Made by a program: the position numbers and the translations under genes. From JALTBU01 sp964410645 (GTDB lineage: Bacteria > Campylobacterota > Campylobacteria > Campylobacterales > Nautiliaceae), in NCBI GenBank assembly GCA_964410645.1, contig CAYPHV010000012.1, positions 1 through 34,090 of the forward strand: a DNA stretch of 34,090 nucleotides, given 5' to 3'. The notes under the pieces were generated by a model. That model was not told where the DNA came from, made no database searches, and saw only the letters and a list, made by a program, of their open reading frames with translations. Shown here in pieces: positions 1-8,860 of this stretch (positions within the stretch are counted from its first letter, which is position 1; every line of letters begins with the position of its first letter).

Positions 1-549
1 ATCACCGCTGTTTAGGTTAGCTTTTATTTGAATTTTGCTTGTGCCCTGTGCGGGTGTTGTGAGTCCCGGTGGAATGGAAATTGGTTTTACTCCGCTTGCG
101 GTATCGATTTTATGGGTATCAGAATCTGCCAGCCAGCCTTGGACAATAAGTCCGTTCGGATCTACAAAATTACCGTTGGCATCGAATGTAAAATCCCCGG
201 CTCTTGAATATTTATATGTTTTTCCGCCGTCGTCACTTACTACAAAAAAGCCGTCCCCGCTGATAGCCATATCTGTATTTTTGTCTGTATTTTGAATACT
301 GCCTTGTTTGAACATTGTTTCAACTGCACTGACAGTTGCTCCAAGGCCTACTTGCAGCGAATTTTTTCCTCCCAAATTACCCTGGGGGGCTGTTGCCGAT
401 TTTATTGTTTGAGACAATAAATTCTGAAAGTTGGTTCTGGAATATTTAAATCCCACCGTATTGACGTTTGCGATATTATTTCCTTCTACGTCCATTGCCG
501 TCTGATGGGCATTAAGACCGCTAACACCGCTCCAAAGACTTCTCATCAT
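1..549 (-). CDS. flgE: Flagellar hook protein FlgE (N-terminal part; runs off the left edge)
   Basis: The first 183 codons are present, read from 549 down to base 1, and the frame is open to the edge. The product is the main structural protein of the flagellar hook, exported by the flagellar type III system. The start MMRSLWSGVSGLNAH is the typical campylobacterial FlgE N-terminus; next come the flagellar rod/hook motif NNIANVNTVGFK (about residues 28-39), which forms the D0 coiled-coil region, and the core motif GDGFFVV. Campylobacter hook proteins are far longer (over 800 aa), so most of this gene lies outside. Two adjacent ATG codons (549 and 546) are possible; AAAGGA lies upstream at good spacing for the first. 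The gene follows fliK-flgD-hook paralogue on the same strand but has its own sigma-54 site at 582-597. Identity is firm; full length and C-terminus are unknown. Confidence 0.93.
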   Translation of the reverse strand, partial: MMRSLWSGVSGLNAHQTAMDVEGNNIANVNTVGFKYSRTNFQNLLSQTIKSATAPQGNLGGKNSLQVGLGATVSAVETMFKQGSIQNTDKNTDMAISGDGFFVVSDDGGKTYKYSRAGDFTFDANGNFVDPNGLIVQGWLADSDTHKIDTASGVKPISIPPGLTTPAQGTSKIQIKANLNSGD

Positions 550-581
550 AATTTTATCCTTTTTTTGGGCTTTTTATATTT

Positions 582-597
582 AAGCAATTTTCATTCC
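582..597 (-). promoter_or_regulatory. Sigma-54 (RpoN) promoter for flgE
   Basis: On the minus strand the sequence GGAATGAAAATTGCTT has GG and GC separated by exactly 10 bases, the invariant -24/-12 spacing of RpoN promoters, with the TTGCTT form common in Campylobacter hook genes. The GG lies just 3 bases beyond the stop codon of the upstream hook paralogue. Predicted transcription start is about 12 bases past the GC, near 572, giving a leader of roughly 23 bases before the flgE ATG at 549. The near-identical site before fliK strengthens the call. FlgR-type activator sites were not identified. Confidence 0.8.
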
Positions 598-599
598 TT

Positions 600-2498
600 T
601 TATTTTTTCATATTAATTGCTTTTTGTATCATCTGGTCACTTGTGGTAACTGTTTTTGCCGCAGCGGAAAAAGCTTTTTGATTTATTATAAGCTCAGTCA
701 TAGCCTGGGCAAAATTTACATTTGAAGATTCTAAAGTGTGGGAATGTATTTCTGCACCCGGAATATATTTTCCGTTTTCATAAAGAAATGCTTTATTTGA
801 ATTGTCTGTCTGTTTGAATAAGCTGTCCCCGATACTTTTTAATCCCTGGTCATTCCTGAAATGATAAACAGGTATTGTGGCCAGTTTAACAGATTTGCCG
901 TTTGAAAAATTTGCAAAAATATTTCCGTTTTTGTCTATTGCATATTGTTGTAAAGAGCCTTCGCTTGTACCGTTTTGAGTGTAAGAATAAGAAATATTTT
1001 CACCAGTTCCTACAAAAGACGATAAATCGGTATTAATTTTTATCGGAGGACTTTTTAATTCAATTGATTTTGGCGAAAGTAAAAAACCGTTTTTATTAAA
1101 AGTAAAATCCTGCGTTTGTGTAGAAAGGGTTTTATTGTTTTTTATTGTATTGATAACGGCTTGCCATATGGTATTGTCTGCTACAATTTCTTTTTTTGCG
1201 AAGTTAAATGACACAGTATCTTTGCTGCCGTCTTTTTCATATATATATCCCCCAAAGCTTTTTATATTGGCCCCGAATTTAAAAGAGTCCAGTTTGGAAT
1301 CTGGAGATATGGAATGTGTGAGCGGTTCTAAATTTTGTATAAAAAGTTTATTTGTATTGTCCGTAGGCAGTATTTGTGAGATTATAGTGTTTTTACCGTT
1401 ATTCTGAATTGCTATTTTTCCGTTTTCAACAGAGGTTGAAGCATTGGGATAGATCGTATTTAAGGCTTTTTTCAAATTATCTGCCAAATTTTGCATTGTA
1501 TTAAATTCATAATCATTCGAAGGCTTGTCTTTATAAGTGAATTTAACCCCGGAGGCGCTGTTTACCAATGTATTATTGGATTTTATGGTTAAATTATCAG
1601 GAGATTCTATTATAATGGAATTATCTGTGGTTTCATAGTTTATACCGTTGGCTTGTAATTTGTTTGCCAATATGTTTATGATGTCTTTTTTTGTGCTGCC
1701 GTCTGGAATAGTGGCATTTATATTTTTTCCATTTACAGAAAAATCGTATATTAAATCTTTTCCGTCTTTTTTATCATCATTAATACATATTTCTTTTTTA
1801 AATAAACTGTTTTTATATGTTATTTTATCTCCCAAAGTATAGGCAAAAGACTGGTTTTCATTCATTCCCAGTTCATTTCCCGATTTGTCGTATAAAGCGG
1901 AAAAATATAAATCTTTTGTAGCATTTTTGGGATTTAGTAATTTTTGGGCATTATCGAGATTTGCTTTTATCTTAATTTCTGTTGTCGGGATGGCCGGTAA
2001 AGTAACATTATTAGGCAGAGAAATAGGGGAAAAAGAACCCGTATCAATTAAATTGTCAGTGTTTACCGATGTATTTATCGTATATCCGTTTGCTGTTTTT
2101 TGCAGATTGTTTGCGTTTGCCACTGTTAAATAAGCTCCATTTCCTGTTAGAAAGCCGTTTTTATCCCTTGTAAATGTTCCGTTTCTTGTGTAATAACCTT
2201 TTTTTTCTTTTGTAACCTGAAACCACCCGTTATTATCAAGCGCAATATCAAAAGGATTGTCTGTGCCTATTAAACTTCCCTTTTGTAAATTTTTTGCACT
2301 TGAATCAAAATAACTTCCAAGTCCTATATCCGAACTTACAGGGCTGGAAGATACGGCTTGTGAAAATAGAGTTGCAAATTCAGGAATGCTTTCTTTAAAG
2401 GCCGGTGTATTAATGTTTGAAATATTGTCTCCCCATATATTAATACCGTTTTGAAAACTTTTAAGCCCTGTAATTCCGTTATAGAACGAAGTTGTCAT
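600..2498 (-). CDS. Flagellar hook-basal body protein, FlgE paralogue (632 aa)
   Basis: This is a second hook-type protein upstream of true flgE. It has the N-terminal rod/hook helix (MTTSFYNGITGLKSFQNG, then DNISNINTPAFKE, about residues 24-36), the core motif NPFDIALDNNGWFQV, and the C-terminal helix typical of FlgE/F/G (ESSNVNFAQAMTELI ... MIQKAINM). The middle (about 170-540) is variable and Asn/Lys/Ser rich. It begins 3 bases after flgD ends, so the two are translationally linked. The fliK-flgD-flgE order matches the Campylobacter jejuni Cj0041-Cj0043 locus (known synteny), where this copy is also distinct from the major hook protein. It could be a minor hook, hook-cap-proximal or rod-hook junction component; the sequence does not decide. 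No gene symbol is given because flgE/flgE2 naming is inconsistent between species. Confidence 0.88.
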   Translation of the reverse strand: MTTSFYNGITGLKSFQNGINIWGDNISNINTPAFKESIPEFATLFSQAVSSSPVSSDIGLGSYFDSSAKNLQKGSLIGTDNPFDIALDNNGWFQVTKEKKGYYTRNGTFTRDKNGFLTGNGAYLTVANANNLQKTANGYTINTSVNTDNLIDTGSFSPISLPNNVTLPAIPTTEIKIKANLDNAQKLLNPKNATKDLYFSALYDKSGNELGMNENQSFAYTLGDKITYKNSLFKKEICINDDKKDGKDLIYDFSVNGKNINATIPDGSTKKDIINILANKLQANGINYETTDNSIIIESPDNLTIKSNNTLVNSASGVKFTYKDKPSNDYEFNTMQNLADNLKKALNTIYPNASTSVENGKIAIQNNGKNTIISQILPTDNTNKLFIQNLEPLTHSISPDSKLDSFKFGANIKSFGGYIYEKDGSKDTVSFNFAKKEIVADNTIWQAVINTIKNNKTLSTQTQDFTFNKNGFLLSPKSIELKSPPIKINTDLSSFVGTGENISYSYTQNGTSEGSLQQYAIDKNGNIFANFSNGKSVKLATIPVYHFRNDQGLKSIGDSLFKQTDNSNKAFLYENGKYIPGAEIHSHTLESSNVNFAQAMTELIINQKAFSAAAKTVTTSDQMIQKAINMKK

Positions 2499-2501
2499 TT
2501 T

Positions 2502-3176
2502 TTATCCCTGCCATTCGTAAATTTCTTTTATTTGATTAAACGGAATATAATTGTTTCCAAGTCTTGCGTAAGCTTTCCCTTTTTCGAATCTTACAGATTC
2601 AATCGGATATGCCCCTAGTGCTGTCTGATGGGTTGTGTTGTCCGTAGAAGTGTATTTTGCGCTTACTTCATAGGTATCGCTTTTTACTCTTTTTCCGTCA
2701 CTGTTTTTTAAATCCCAGTCAAAACTTAAAACTCCCTTTTTATGCGCGTTTAAAGGAATTGATTTTATAATGTTTCCCTGTTTGTCTTTTATGGTCAGTT
2801 CTCCGCTTTGTATATTATCTCCGAAATAAAGATCAAAATTCTTTGATTTGTCCTTGTCTGTCACATCAATATATCTGTTTCCTGTATCAGCCATTTTTCC
2901 TATGGCGTTTATAGTGCTCAACCCCTGCGATTGTGTCAGGGATGTTGCCAAATTGTTTAATGTTTTTTGCATATTATTGTTCATTTCCAGAGTGCTTAAA
3001 GATGAGGTTTGATCAAGCATTTTATCTGTGTTCATTGGACTGGTTGGATCCTGCATTTTAAGCTCCTGCAAGAACAGTTTTAAAAAAGCATCTTTATCCA
3101 GCTGTGATTTTGGATTAAACACCAAATCGTTTGAAGGCGGTGTTTTTGTATTTGAATTTATTGAATTTATAGGCAT
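2502..3176 (-). CDS. flgD: Flagellar hook capping protein FlgD
   Basis: FlgD sits at the tip of the growing hook and guides FlgE polymerisation; it is exported by the flagellar type III system and later discarded. The 224-aa product has the diagnostic N-terminal segment (DKDAFLKLFLQELKMQDPTS, then a STLEMNNNM stretch, about residues 27-70), followed by the FlgD Ig-like domain (about 100-185, with GVLSFDWDLKNSDGK) and a Tudor-like end. Length is normal for the family. The ATG at 3176 is preceded by AAGGAG at 5-base spacing, and 9 bases separate it from the fliK stop. It is read from the sigma-54 promoter before fliK. Confidence 0.95.
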   Translation of the reverse strand: MPINSINSNTKTPPSNDLVFNPKSQLDKDAFLKLFLQELKMQDPTSPMNTDKMLDQTSSLSTLEMNNNMQKTLNNLATSLTQSQGLSTINAIGKMADTGNRYIDVTDKDKSKNFDLYFGDNIQSGELTIKDKQGNIIKSIPLNAHKKGVLSFDWDLKNSDGKRVKSDTYEVSAKYTSTDNTTHQTALGAYPIESVRFEKGKAYARLGNNYIPFNQIKEIYEWQG

Positions 3177-3185
3177 TTTTACTCC

Positions 3186-4445
3186 TTATGCGTATTTATA
3201 TGAAAAATCGATTACCAATTCTTCTTTTTCTTCGTGTGGGCCCGAATAATTGGAATGATTTTTTTGGTCTTTATTTTTTTGGTTTTGTTTATTCGAATTA
3301 AAATCCATATTTATGTTGGTAAATCCCATATTTACCAGGTTTGATTTTAACTCCTGCTGTGTGGAAGTTAAAAAATTAATTGTCGTTTGATTGTTAGAAG
3401 CAATTTGGACCTGGAGATTCTCTCCTCTTTGCTTGATTATAACATCCACCTTTCCAAGCTCTTTTGGATGAAGTTCCAGTGTCAATTTGGAAATGGGAGG
3501 TTTATAATTTTCTAAAGCATCTTTTAAATTCTGGGCAAAATGTTTTAATGTTTGTTTTGAATTTATTATTTTTTGTTTTAGATTGTTTACTTGAAAAGAT
3601 GAAAAATTTATATTTTTTTTATGTTTACTGTGAATGTTTGGTTTGTCGATATTATTTGCTTCAATCAAATCTTTTAACGATATGTGTGTTTTTATATTTT
3701 TGTTTTTTTGATATTGATTTATGGATATTTTGGGCTCAAATTTTATATTGTTTTGTCCGTGTTTTTCCAAAATAGGTTTAAACCTGCTTTTTTTAGATAA
3801 CACAGGATCGTTTAATATGGGTAAAATATGAAATTTGTTTGGTGAAATATTTTTTTGATCAATTTGTGAAAAAGCGATTTTTACCAAATTTAATTTCAAT
3901 TTTTCTGAAAGTTTTAATATTTCTTCCAAAGATTTTACATTTTGAAATTCTTTTGTATTAATGATTTTGGAAATTTTTGGAAATTTTTTTAATATAAGGG
4001 CGGTTTTTATCTCTTTTACTAATTTAGCCTGAACTTTTACAGGGGTTGTTTTAATTTTTTCTTCGATTTTTTTTATTTCTTTGCTGCTGTTTATGTCGGT
4101 ATGCGAGAGTAACTGTGCCAAAATATGTTCCTGTGTATCCGGATTAATATCTGTTTTTTTGGAAATTATTTTTTTTAAAGGGTTGTTTTTAAACTTTATG
4201 GGTAATTTGTCTTTAGACTCTGTTTTCAATTTAAAATTCGAATTTATATTATATAAAGGTATATTGAATTTTTTTAAAAGTATATTTTTTTCTTTTTGCG
4301 GTAGATTTGAATTACCAATTAATTCTTTAATTGTTTGCTTGTTGTTTATTTTACTTAGCAGTTCAATTAAAAAATCTATTTTTTTTGGTTTTTTTTCATT
4401 TTTAGGTAATAACAAATCTAATAAATTGCTTTCATTTATTTTCAC
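3186..4445 (-). CDS. fliK: Flagellar hook-length control protein FliK
   Basis: FliK measures hook length and switches the export gate from hook to filament substrates. The 419-aa product is Lys/Asn/Ile rich and poorly conserved over its first 310 residues, as usual for this family, and ends with the Flg_hook domain (about 316-385: LTLELHPKELGKVDVII, then LQVQIASNNQ and LKSNLVNMGF), the FlhB-contacting part. The C-terminal tail (about 386-419) is charged. Translation starts at a GTG (4445) with AAAAAGGG five bases upstream; no better ATG lies nearby. It is first in the fliK-flgD-hook operon, as in Campylobacter. Identity rests on the C-terminal domain plus gene order. Confidence 0.87.
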   Translation of the reverse strand: MKINESNLLDLLLPKNEKKPKKIDFLIELLSKINNKQTIKELIGNSNLPQKEKNILLKKFNIPLYNINSNFKLKTESKDKLPIKFKNNPLKKIISKKTDINPDTQEHILAQLLSHTDINSSKEIKKIEEKIKTTPVKVQAKLVKEIKTALILKKFPKISKIINTKEFQNVKSLEEILKLSEKLKLNLVKIAFSQIDQKNISPNKFHILPILNDPVLSKKSRFKPILEKHGQNNIKFEPKISINQYQKNKNIKTHISLKDLIEANNIDKPNIHSKHKKNINFSSFQVNNLKQKIINSKQTLKHFAQNLKDALENYKPPISKLTLELHPKELGKVDVIIKQRGENLQVQIASNNQTTINFLTSTQQELKSNLVNMGFTNINMDFNSNKQNQKNKDQKNHSNYSGPHEEKEELVIDFSYKYA

Positions 4446-4467
4446 AAACGCCCTTTTTCCAATTTAT

Positions 4468-4483
4468 AAGCAAATAATATTCC
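4468..4483 (-). promoter_or_regulatory. Sigma-54 (RpoN) promoter for the fliK-flgD-hook operon
   Basis: On the minus strand GGAATATTATTTGCTT has GG-N10-GC spacing and the same GGAA...TTGCTT frame as the site before flgE. It lies 23-38 bases ahead of the fliK GTG, which puts the predicted start of transcription near 4458, right at the start of the ribosome-binding region. Hook genes are classical RpoN targets in Campylobacter and Helicobacter. Confidence 0.78.
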
Positions 4484-4500
4484 GTTTTATTTTATTTCTA

Positions 4501-4509
4501 TGATATAAT
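4501..4509 (+). promoter_or_regulatory. Extended -10 promoter for typA
   Basis: TGATATAAT gives a perfect TATAAT preceded by TGn, with no recognisable -35, as expected for the vegetative sigma factor of Campylobacterota. The ATG of typA is 25 bases downstream and AAAGG (4524-4528) serves as ribosome-binding site. It is divergent from the sigma-54 site at 4468-4483, so 89 bases carry both promoters. Confidence 0.7.
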
Positions 4510-4534
4510 TTCGAAAATTTTTTAAAGGCAATTA

Positions 4535-6340
4535 ATGAAAAATATTAGAAATATAGCAGTTATCGCTCATGTTGACCATGGCAAAACAACATTGGTGGAT
4601 GAACTTTTAAAACAGTCTCACACTTTGGATGAAAGAAAAGATCTGGGTGAAAGGGTAATGGATTCAAATGAACTTGAAAAAGAGAGAGGAATTACGATTC
4701 TTTCTAAAAATACCGCTTTAAAATGGAATGAATTTAAAATTAATATTATCGATACCCCGGGACACAGTGATTTTGGAGGAGAAGTCGAGAGGGTTTTGAA
4801 AATGGTAGACGGAGTGTTGCTTTTGGTAGATGCTCAGGAAGGAGTTATGCCTCAAACAAAATTTGTTGTAAAAAAGGCGTTAGCACTTGGGCTTAAACCT
4901 ATTTTAGTAGTAAATAAAATAGATAAAAGCGCAGCAGAACCGGACAGGGTTGTAGATGAAGTGTTTGATTTGTTTGTAAGTATGGGTGCAACAGAAGATC
5001 AACTGGATTTTCCTGTAATTTATGCGGCGGCTAGAGACGGTATTGCAAAATGGGAGCTCGAAGACAATAATGATAATATGGTTCCCGTGTTTGAAGCTAT
5101 TATAAAATATATTCCTTCTCCTGCCGGAAATGTTAATAAATCTCTTCAAATGCAGGTTTTTACGCTTGATTATGATAATTATGTGGGAAGAATAGGAATT
5201 TCCAGAATATTTAACGGAACTGTCAAAAAAGGCGATCAGGTAACCCTTATAAAAGCCGACGGCAGTAAGATAAACGGCAGAATTACCAAATTATTGGGAT
5301 TTTTAGGTCTCGACAGAATAGAAATTGAAGAAGCAAAAGCAGGGGATATAGTTGCAGTGGCAGGATTTGAAGCTCTTAATGTGGGTGACACTATTGCGGA
5401 TAAAAACAATCCGATACCTCTTGACGCGCTTCATATAGAAGAGCCGACTATCAGTGTAATTCTAAGTGTAAACGATTCGCCTTTGGCAGGAACTGAAGGA
5501 AAGAATGTAACGGCAGTCAAGATTAAAGAAAGATTAATTAAAGAAATGAGAACAAATGTTGCTATGAAAATAGAAGAACTCGGAGAAGGAAAATTTAAAG
5601 TAAGCGGAAGAGGCGAACTTCAAATAGCAATTTTGGCCGAAAATTTAAGAAGAGAAGATTTTGAATTTTCTCTTTCACGTCCCGAAGTTATTATAAAAGT
5701 GGAAAACGGGGTAAAACTCGAACCTTATGAATATGTGGTTGCGGATGTTCCAAATGAATACAGTGGAACTGTAATAGAAAAACTCGGAACCCGTGGTGCG
5801 GTTATGAAGAATATGATGCCTTTAAGTGACGGAAGTACAAGAATGGAATTTGAAATGCCGGCGCGCGGTCTTATAGGATATAGAAGCGAATTTATGACAG
5901 ACACAAAAGGAGAAGGAATATTAAACTCCAGCTTTTTGACGTTTCGTCCCGCTACCACCAAACCTTTTGTCAGAAAAAACGGAGCGTTGGTTTCTATGGA
6001 AAAAGGTGTTGCGGTCGGATATGCAATATTTAATCTTCAAGACAGAGGCAGAATGTTTATAAAACCTACCGATAAAGTTTATCATGGAATGATAATAGGG
6101 GAGCATTCAAGAGGCAATGATCTTGATGTCAATCCTATTAAAGGAAAAAATCTTACAAACGTTAGATCAAGCGGAGCCGATGAAGCTATAAAATTGGTCC
6201 CTCCTGTTCAGATGACACTTGAAAAAGCGCTTGAATGGATAGAAGATGACGAACTTTTGGAAGTTACCCCGATATCTATAAGAATTAGAAAAAAATATCT
6301 TGATCCTACTGAAAGAAAAAGGATGAGCAGAAAAAAATAA
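4535..6340 (+). CDS. typA: Ribosome-associated GTPase TypA/BipA
   Basis: TypA/BipA is a translational GTPase related to EF-G that binds the 70S ribosome and helps 50S assembly and stress or low-temperature growth. All G motifs are visible: AHVDHGKT (11-18), the switch I ERGITI (50-55), DTPGH (73-77) and NKID (127-130), followed by a beta-barrel domain (about 205-290), two alpha/beta domains and the BipA-specific C-terminal domain (about 485-601). Length, 601 aa, is normal. It is a single gene with its own promoter, between the divergent flagellar operon and the efflux operon; no functional tie to either is apparent. Confidence 0.97.
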   Translation: MKNIRNIAVIAHVDHGKTTLVDELLKQSHTLDERKDLGERVMDSNELEKERGITILSKNTALKWNEFKINIIDTPGHSDFGGEVERVLKMVDGVLLLVDAQEGVMPQTKFVVKKALALGLKPILVVNKIDKSAAEPDRVVDEVFDLFVSMGATEDQLDFPVIYAAARDGIAKWELEDNNDNMVPVFEAIIKYIPSPAGNVNKSLQMQVFTLDYDNYVGRIGISRIFNGTVKKGDQVTLIKADGSKINGRITKLLGFLGLDRIEIEEAKAGDIVAVAGFEALNVGDTIADKNNPIPLDALHIEEPTISVILSVNDSPLAGTEGKNVTAVKIKERLIKEMRTNVAMKIEELGEGKFKVSGRGELQIAILAENLRREDFEFSLSRPEVIIKVENGVKLEPYEYVVADVPNEYSGTVIEKLGTRGAVMKNMMPLSDGSTRMEFEMPARGLIGYRSEFMTDTKGEGILNSSFLTFRPATTKPFVRKNGALVSMEKGVAVGYAIFNLQDRGRMFIKPTDKVYHGMIIGEHSRGNDLDVNPIKGKNLTNVRSSGADEAIKLVPPVQMTLEKALEWIEDDELLEVTPISIRIRKKYLDPTERKRMSRKK

Positions 6341-6352
6341 TACTTTTTTTCT
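6329..6352 (+). terminator. Possible weak terminator hairpin after typA
   Basis: AGAAAAAAA (6329-6337) and TTTTTTTCT (6344-6352) are perfect inverted repeats around a six-base loop, overlapping the last codons and stop of typA. The stem is almost all A-T, so as an RNA it is weak; the T-run forms its own right arm. It may act as an A-tract/U-tract terminator or be chance in A/T-rich DNA. Confidence 0.35.
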
Positions 6353-6395
6353 CCTATAATTTTTTCTTATATCTTCAAAAAAATTGAAATTCTTT

Positions 6396-6403
6396 GGTAA
6401 AAT
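6396..6403 (+). promoter_or_regulatory. Likely -10 element of the RND efflux operon
   Basis: GGTAAAAT offers a TAAAAT hexamer 30 bases before the first ATG of the efflux operon; a weaker TATAAA lies at 6413-6418. AAAGGG (6421-6426) is the ribosome-binding site. No clear -35 or repressor palindrome was seen, and no regulator gene adjoins the operon. Confidence 0.4.
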
Positions 6404-6432
6404 TCATCAAATTATAAATTAAAGGGAACAGT

Positions 6433-7821
6433 ATGAAAAAATTTTTGATACTGTCCGTTTCTTTGTCTTTATTAATGGCAAAAAGTGTTAGTTTTAATAC
6501 TGTGCTTAATGAAACATTAAATAATAATTTGCAGTTAAAAGCAAAAAAACTTAATATTAATAAAGCAAGGGCGGATTATAAAAAAGCCAAAGGATATGAT
6601 TTTGGAAAGCTTGTGTTTGGAGAACAGATAAGTAAAAGTAATGACCCTCTGTATGTATTTGGAATGAAATTAGAAAGCAGGGAAGCTACATTTGCGGATT
6701 TTGGATTTAGTGATTTTTTGGCGAATATGCCAGGTCTTATGAACGGAAGTGTAAGCGGGAATCAGGTTTTATCAATTCAGCCTAAAGATTTGAATCATCC
6801 AAAACCTAGAAGTAATTTTAAAACAAATTTAGTCTATGAAGTTCCAATTTTTACCGGTTTTAAATTAAAATATGCAAAAGAAATGGCAAAACTTCAAATT
6901 CAGGCAGATAAATTCAAATATTCGCACGATAAAAAAGCTTTGGCGATTGAGGTGTTAAAAGCCTATAACGGATCAGTGGCGGCAAAATATTTTATTGATG
7001 CCTTGAAAACGGCTAAAAAAACCACCGTTTCTTTTGTAAAAACGATAAAAGAATTTTATAAAGAGGGGATGGCTACAAAAATAGATCTGTTACAGGCTCA
7101 AAAAAGAGATAATACGGTTGACGCAATGCTTATTAACGCCAAAAATAAATATCAGCTGGCGTTGAGTTATTTACAGTTTTTAAGCGGCGATTATACAATA
7201 GACGGTGTAAAAGATTTTGAAGTCATCTGTCCGCCTAAAAAAACATTAAAAGAACTTGTAGAAACAGCATTGGCACACAGAAGCGATTTAAAATGGATGC
7301 ACAAAAACGTAAAAACTTTGCAGAAAAAAATAAAATTTGAAGAAAGTGCAAAATATCCTGTGATAGGGGCGCATCTGGAATACGGTTTTAATGACAATCA
7401 TTTAACTCTGTCGGATAAAAAAGATTATTATTTATTGGCGGCTAAGCTTAAATGGAGTATATTCGATAAATCGGAAGATGCGGATATAGAAAAAAGTAAA
7501 ATTGAAGCGATGCAGACAAATCTTTATTATCGATATATGAAAAAAGGAATTGCGCTTGATGTAAAACAAAAGTATTTGAATTTTAAAACAAAATACGCTT
7601 TGGTTAAAGAAAAAGAAATCAATAAGGAATTGGCGGAAGAAATACTTAAAAAATATACGTATATGTATAAACAGGGTATGATTAATTTTACAATTTTACT
7701 GATGAAAGAAGCAGATTCCAGAAAAGCAAGAGCTGAACTTATTAAAGCCAAATACGATGAAGCTTTGGCTGCGGCTGAGCTTAAAAAGTCAATCGGAGAA
7801 ATGCTAAAGGAGAGTAAATGA
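6433..7821 (+). CDS. TolC-family outer membrane efflux channel
   Basis: This 462-aa protein is the outer-membrane exit duct of a tripartite RND pump. A short signal peptide (MKKFLILSVSLSLLMAKS) leads into two outer-membrane-efflux repeats of long alpha-helices; the region DPLYVFGMKLESREATFADF (about 73-92) is a hallmark of a TolC-like branch frequent in Campylobacterota. Helices such as YKEGMATKIDLLQAQ (about 213-227) and YKQGMINFTILLMKEADSRK near the C-terminus are the repeated coiled-coil hairpins. The stop overlaps the next start (ATGA), so it is co-translated with the adaptor. The substrate cannot be read from the sequence. Confidence 0.9.
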   Translation: MKKFLILSVSLSLLMAKSVSFNTVLNETLNNNLQLKAKKLNINKARADYKKAKGYDFGKLVFGEQISKSNDPLYVFGMKLESREATFADFGFSDFLANMPGLMNGSVSGNQVLSIQPKDLNHPKPRSNFKTNLVYEVPIFTGFKLKYAKEMAKLQIQADKFKYSHDKKALAIEVLKAYNGSVAAKYFIDALKTAKKTTVSFVKTIKEFYKEGMATKIDLLQAQKRDNTVDAMLINAKNKYQLALSYLQFLSGDYTIDGVKDFEVICPPKKTLKELVETALAHRSDLKWMHKNVKTLQKKIKFEESAKYPVIGAHLEYGFNDNHLTLSDKKDYYLLAAKLKWSIFDKSEDADIEKSKIEAMQTNLYYRYMKKGIALDVKQKYLNFKTKYALVKEKEINKELAEEILKKYTYMYKQGMINFTILLMKEADSRKARAELIKAKYDEALAAAELKKSIGEMLKESK

Positions 7822-8852
7822 AAAAAATATTAGCAATAATTTTATCAGTCGTATCGGTATTTGCATATCAATTTGCAACGGCAAAAAAACAGTTAATTAA
7901 TGTTACCGAAACATATGTGGCAAATATATATTCAAAAAATCAGATTATGGTTGCGACAAGGCTTATGGGATATATAAAAAAAATGCCGGTTGAAGAAGGA
8001 GATGTGGTAAAAAAAGGAGAACTTTTGTTTGTTGTGGACCCTTCGGATATTTATTCTATGCTAAATCAGGCAAACGGTGCACTTCTTCAGGCTAAAAGTG
8101 CTGTTTTAATGGCGCAAATGGCTTATTGCGATGCAAAAAAAGATTATTTGAGGTTTAAAAATTTATATAAAAACGGAGCCGTTAGTAAAAGAGACTATGA
8201 AAAAATGCAATTGAATATGAATATCAGAAAAAAGCAGGTTGATATGGCCAAAGGAATGCTATCTCAGGCAAGAGCGGGAGTTGAAAGGGCAAAGGCACAG
8301 CTTAAATATTCAAAAGTGCTTTCACCTATTAACGGAGTTGTTACCAGAAAAATGAAAAAAGTGGCTGAAATGGCTTTGCCCGGATATCCTGTGCTGGTTC
8401 TAAGTGATTTAAAATCTATTAAAGCCAGTTCTTTTGTAAAAGAAAACGATATTGACAAAATAAAAATCGGAATGCCTGTTAACATCTATATTCCCGCCAT
8501 TAAAAAATATAAAAAGGCGAAAATTACAACTATTATTCCAAGTGCAGACCCGGCTACACATTCTTTTGTAATTAAATATACGTTTAAAAATACAAAAAAT
8601 CTTCTTCCGGGAATGTATGCGAAAGCTAAAATAATTCTAGGTAAAAAAGAAGCTGTTTTGGTGCCTTTTGCTTCTTTAACCGCAAGAAGCGGAATCGTAG
8701 GTGTTTTTGTGGATAATAACGGACAGGCTAAATTCGTATCTGTTAAACAGGCTGCCGAAGTTAAAGGCAGTATCGCCGTTACAGGTATAAAAAACGGACA
8801 AAAAGTTATTTTATATCCTCCGGCAAATCTTGAAGACGGACAAAAATTATAG
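7818..8852 (+). CDS. RND efflux periplasmic adaptor (HlyD/AcrA-type membrane fusion protein)
   Basis: The 344-aa adaptor joins the inner-membrane RND pump to the TolC-like channel. It has a cleavable signal (MKKILAIILSVVSVFA), a split lipoyl/biotinyl-like half-motif VEEGDVVKKGELLFVVD (about 58-74), a helical hairpin (about 75-160), the second lipoyl half LSPINGVVTRK, a beta-barrel domain (GMPVNIYIPA) and a membrane-proximal C-terminus. No lipobox Cys is present, so it is anchored, if at all, by the signal or by its partners. It overlaps the channel gene by 4 bases and is followed after 8 bases by the pump. Confidence 0.9.
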   Translation: MKKILAIILSVVSVFAYQFATAKKQLINVTETYVANIYSKNQIMVATRLMGYIKKMPVEEGDVVKKGELLFVVDPSDIYSMLNQANGALLQAKSAVLMAQMAYCDAKKDYLRFKNLYKNGAVSKRDYEKMQLNMNIRKKQVDMAKGMLSQARAGVERAKAQLKYSKVLSPINGVVTRKMKKVAEMALPGYPVLVLSDLKSIKASSFVKENDIDKIKIGMPVNIYIPAIKKYKKAKITTIIPSADPATHSFVIKYTFKNTKNLLPGMYAKAKIILGKKEAVLVPFASLTARSGIVGVFVDNNGQAKFVSVKQAAEVKGSIAVTGIKNGQKVILYPPANLEDGQKL

Positions 8853-8860
8853 GAGAAATA

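Noticed and set aside
4081..4503. 140-codon plus-strand open frame opposite fliK
   Set aside because: Antisense shadow rich in Phe/Leu; it crosses the fliK promoter and ends inside the typA promoter, with no supporting signals.
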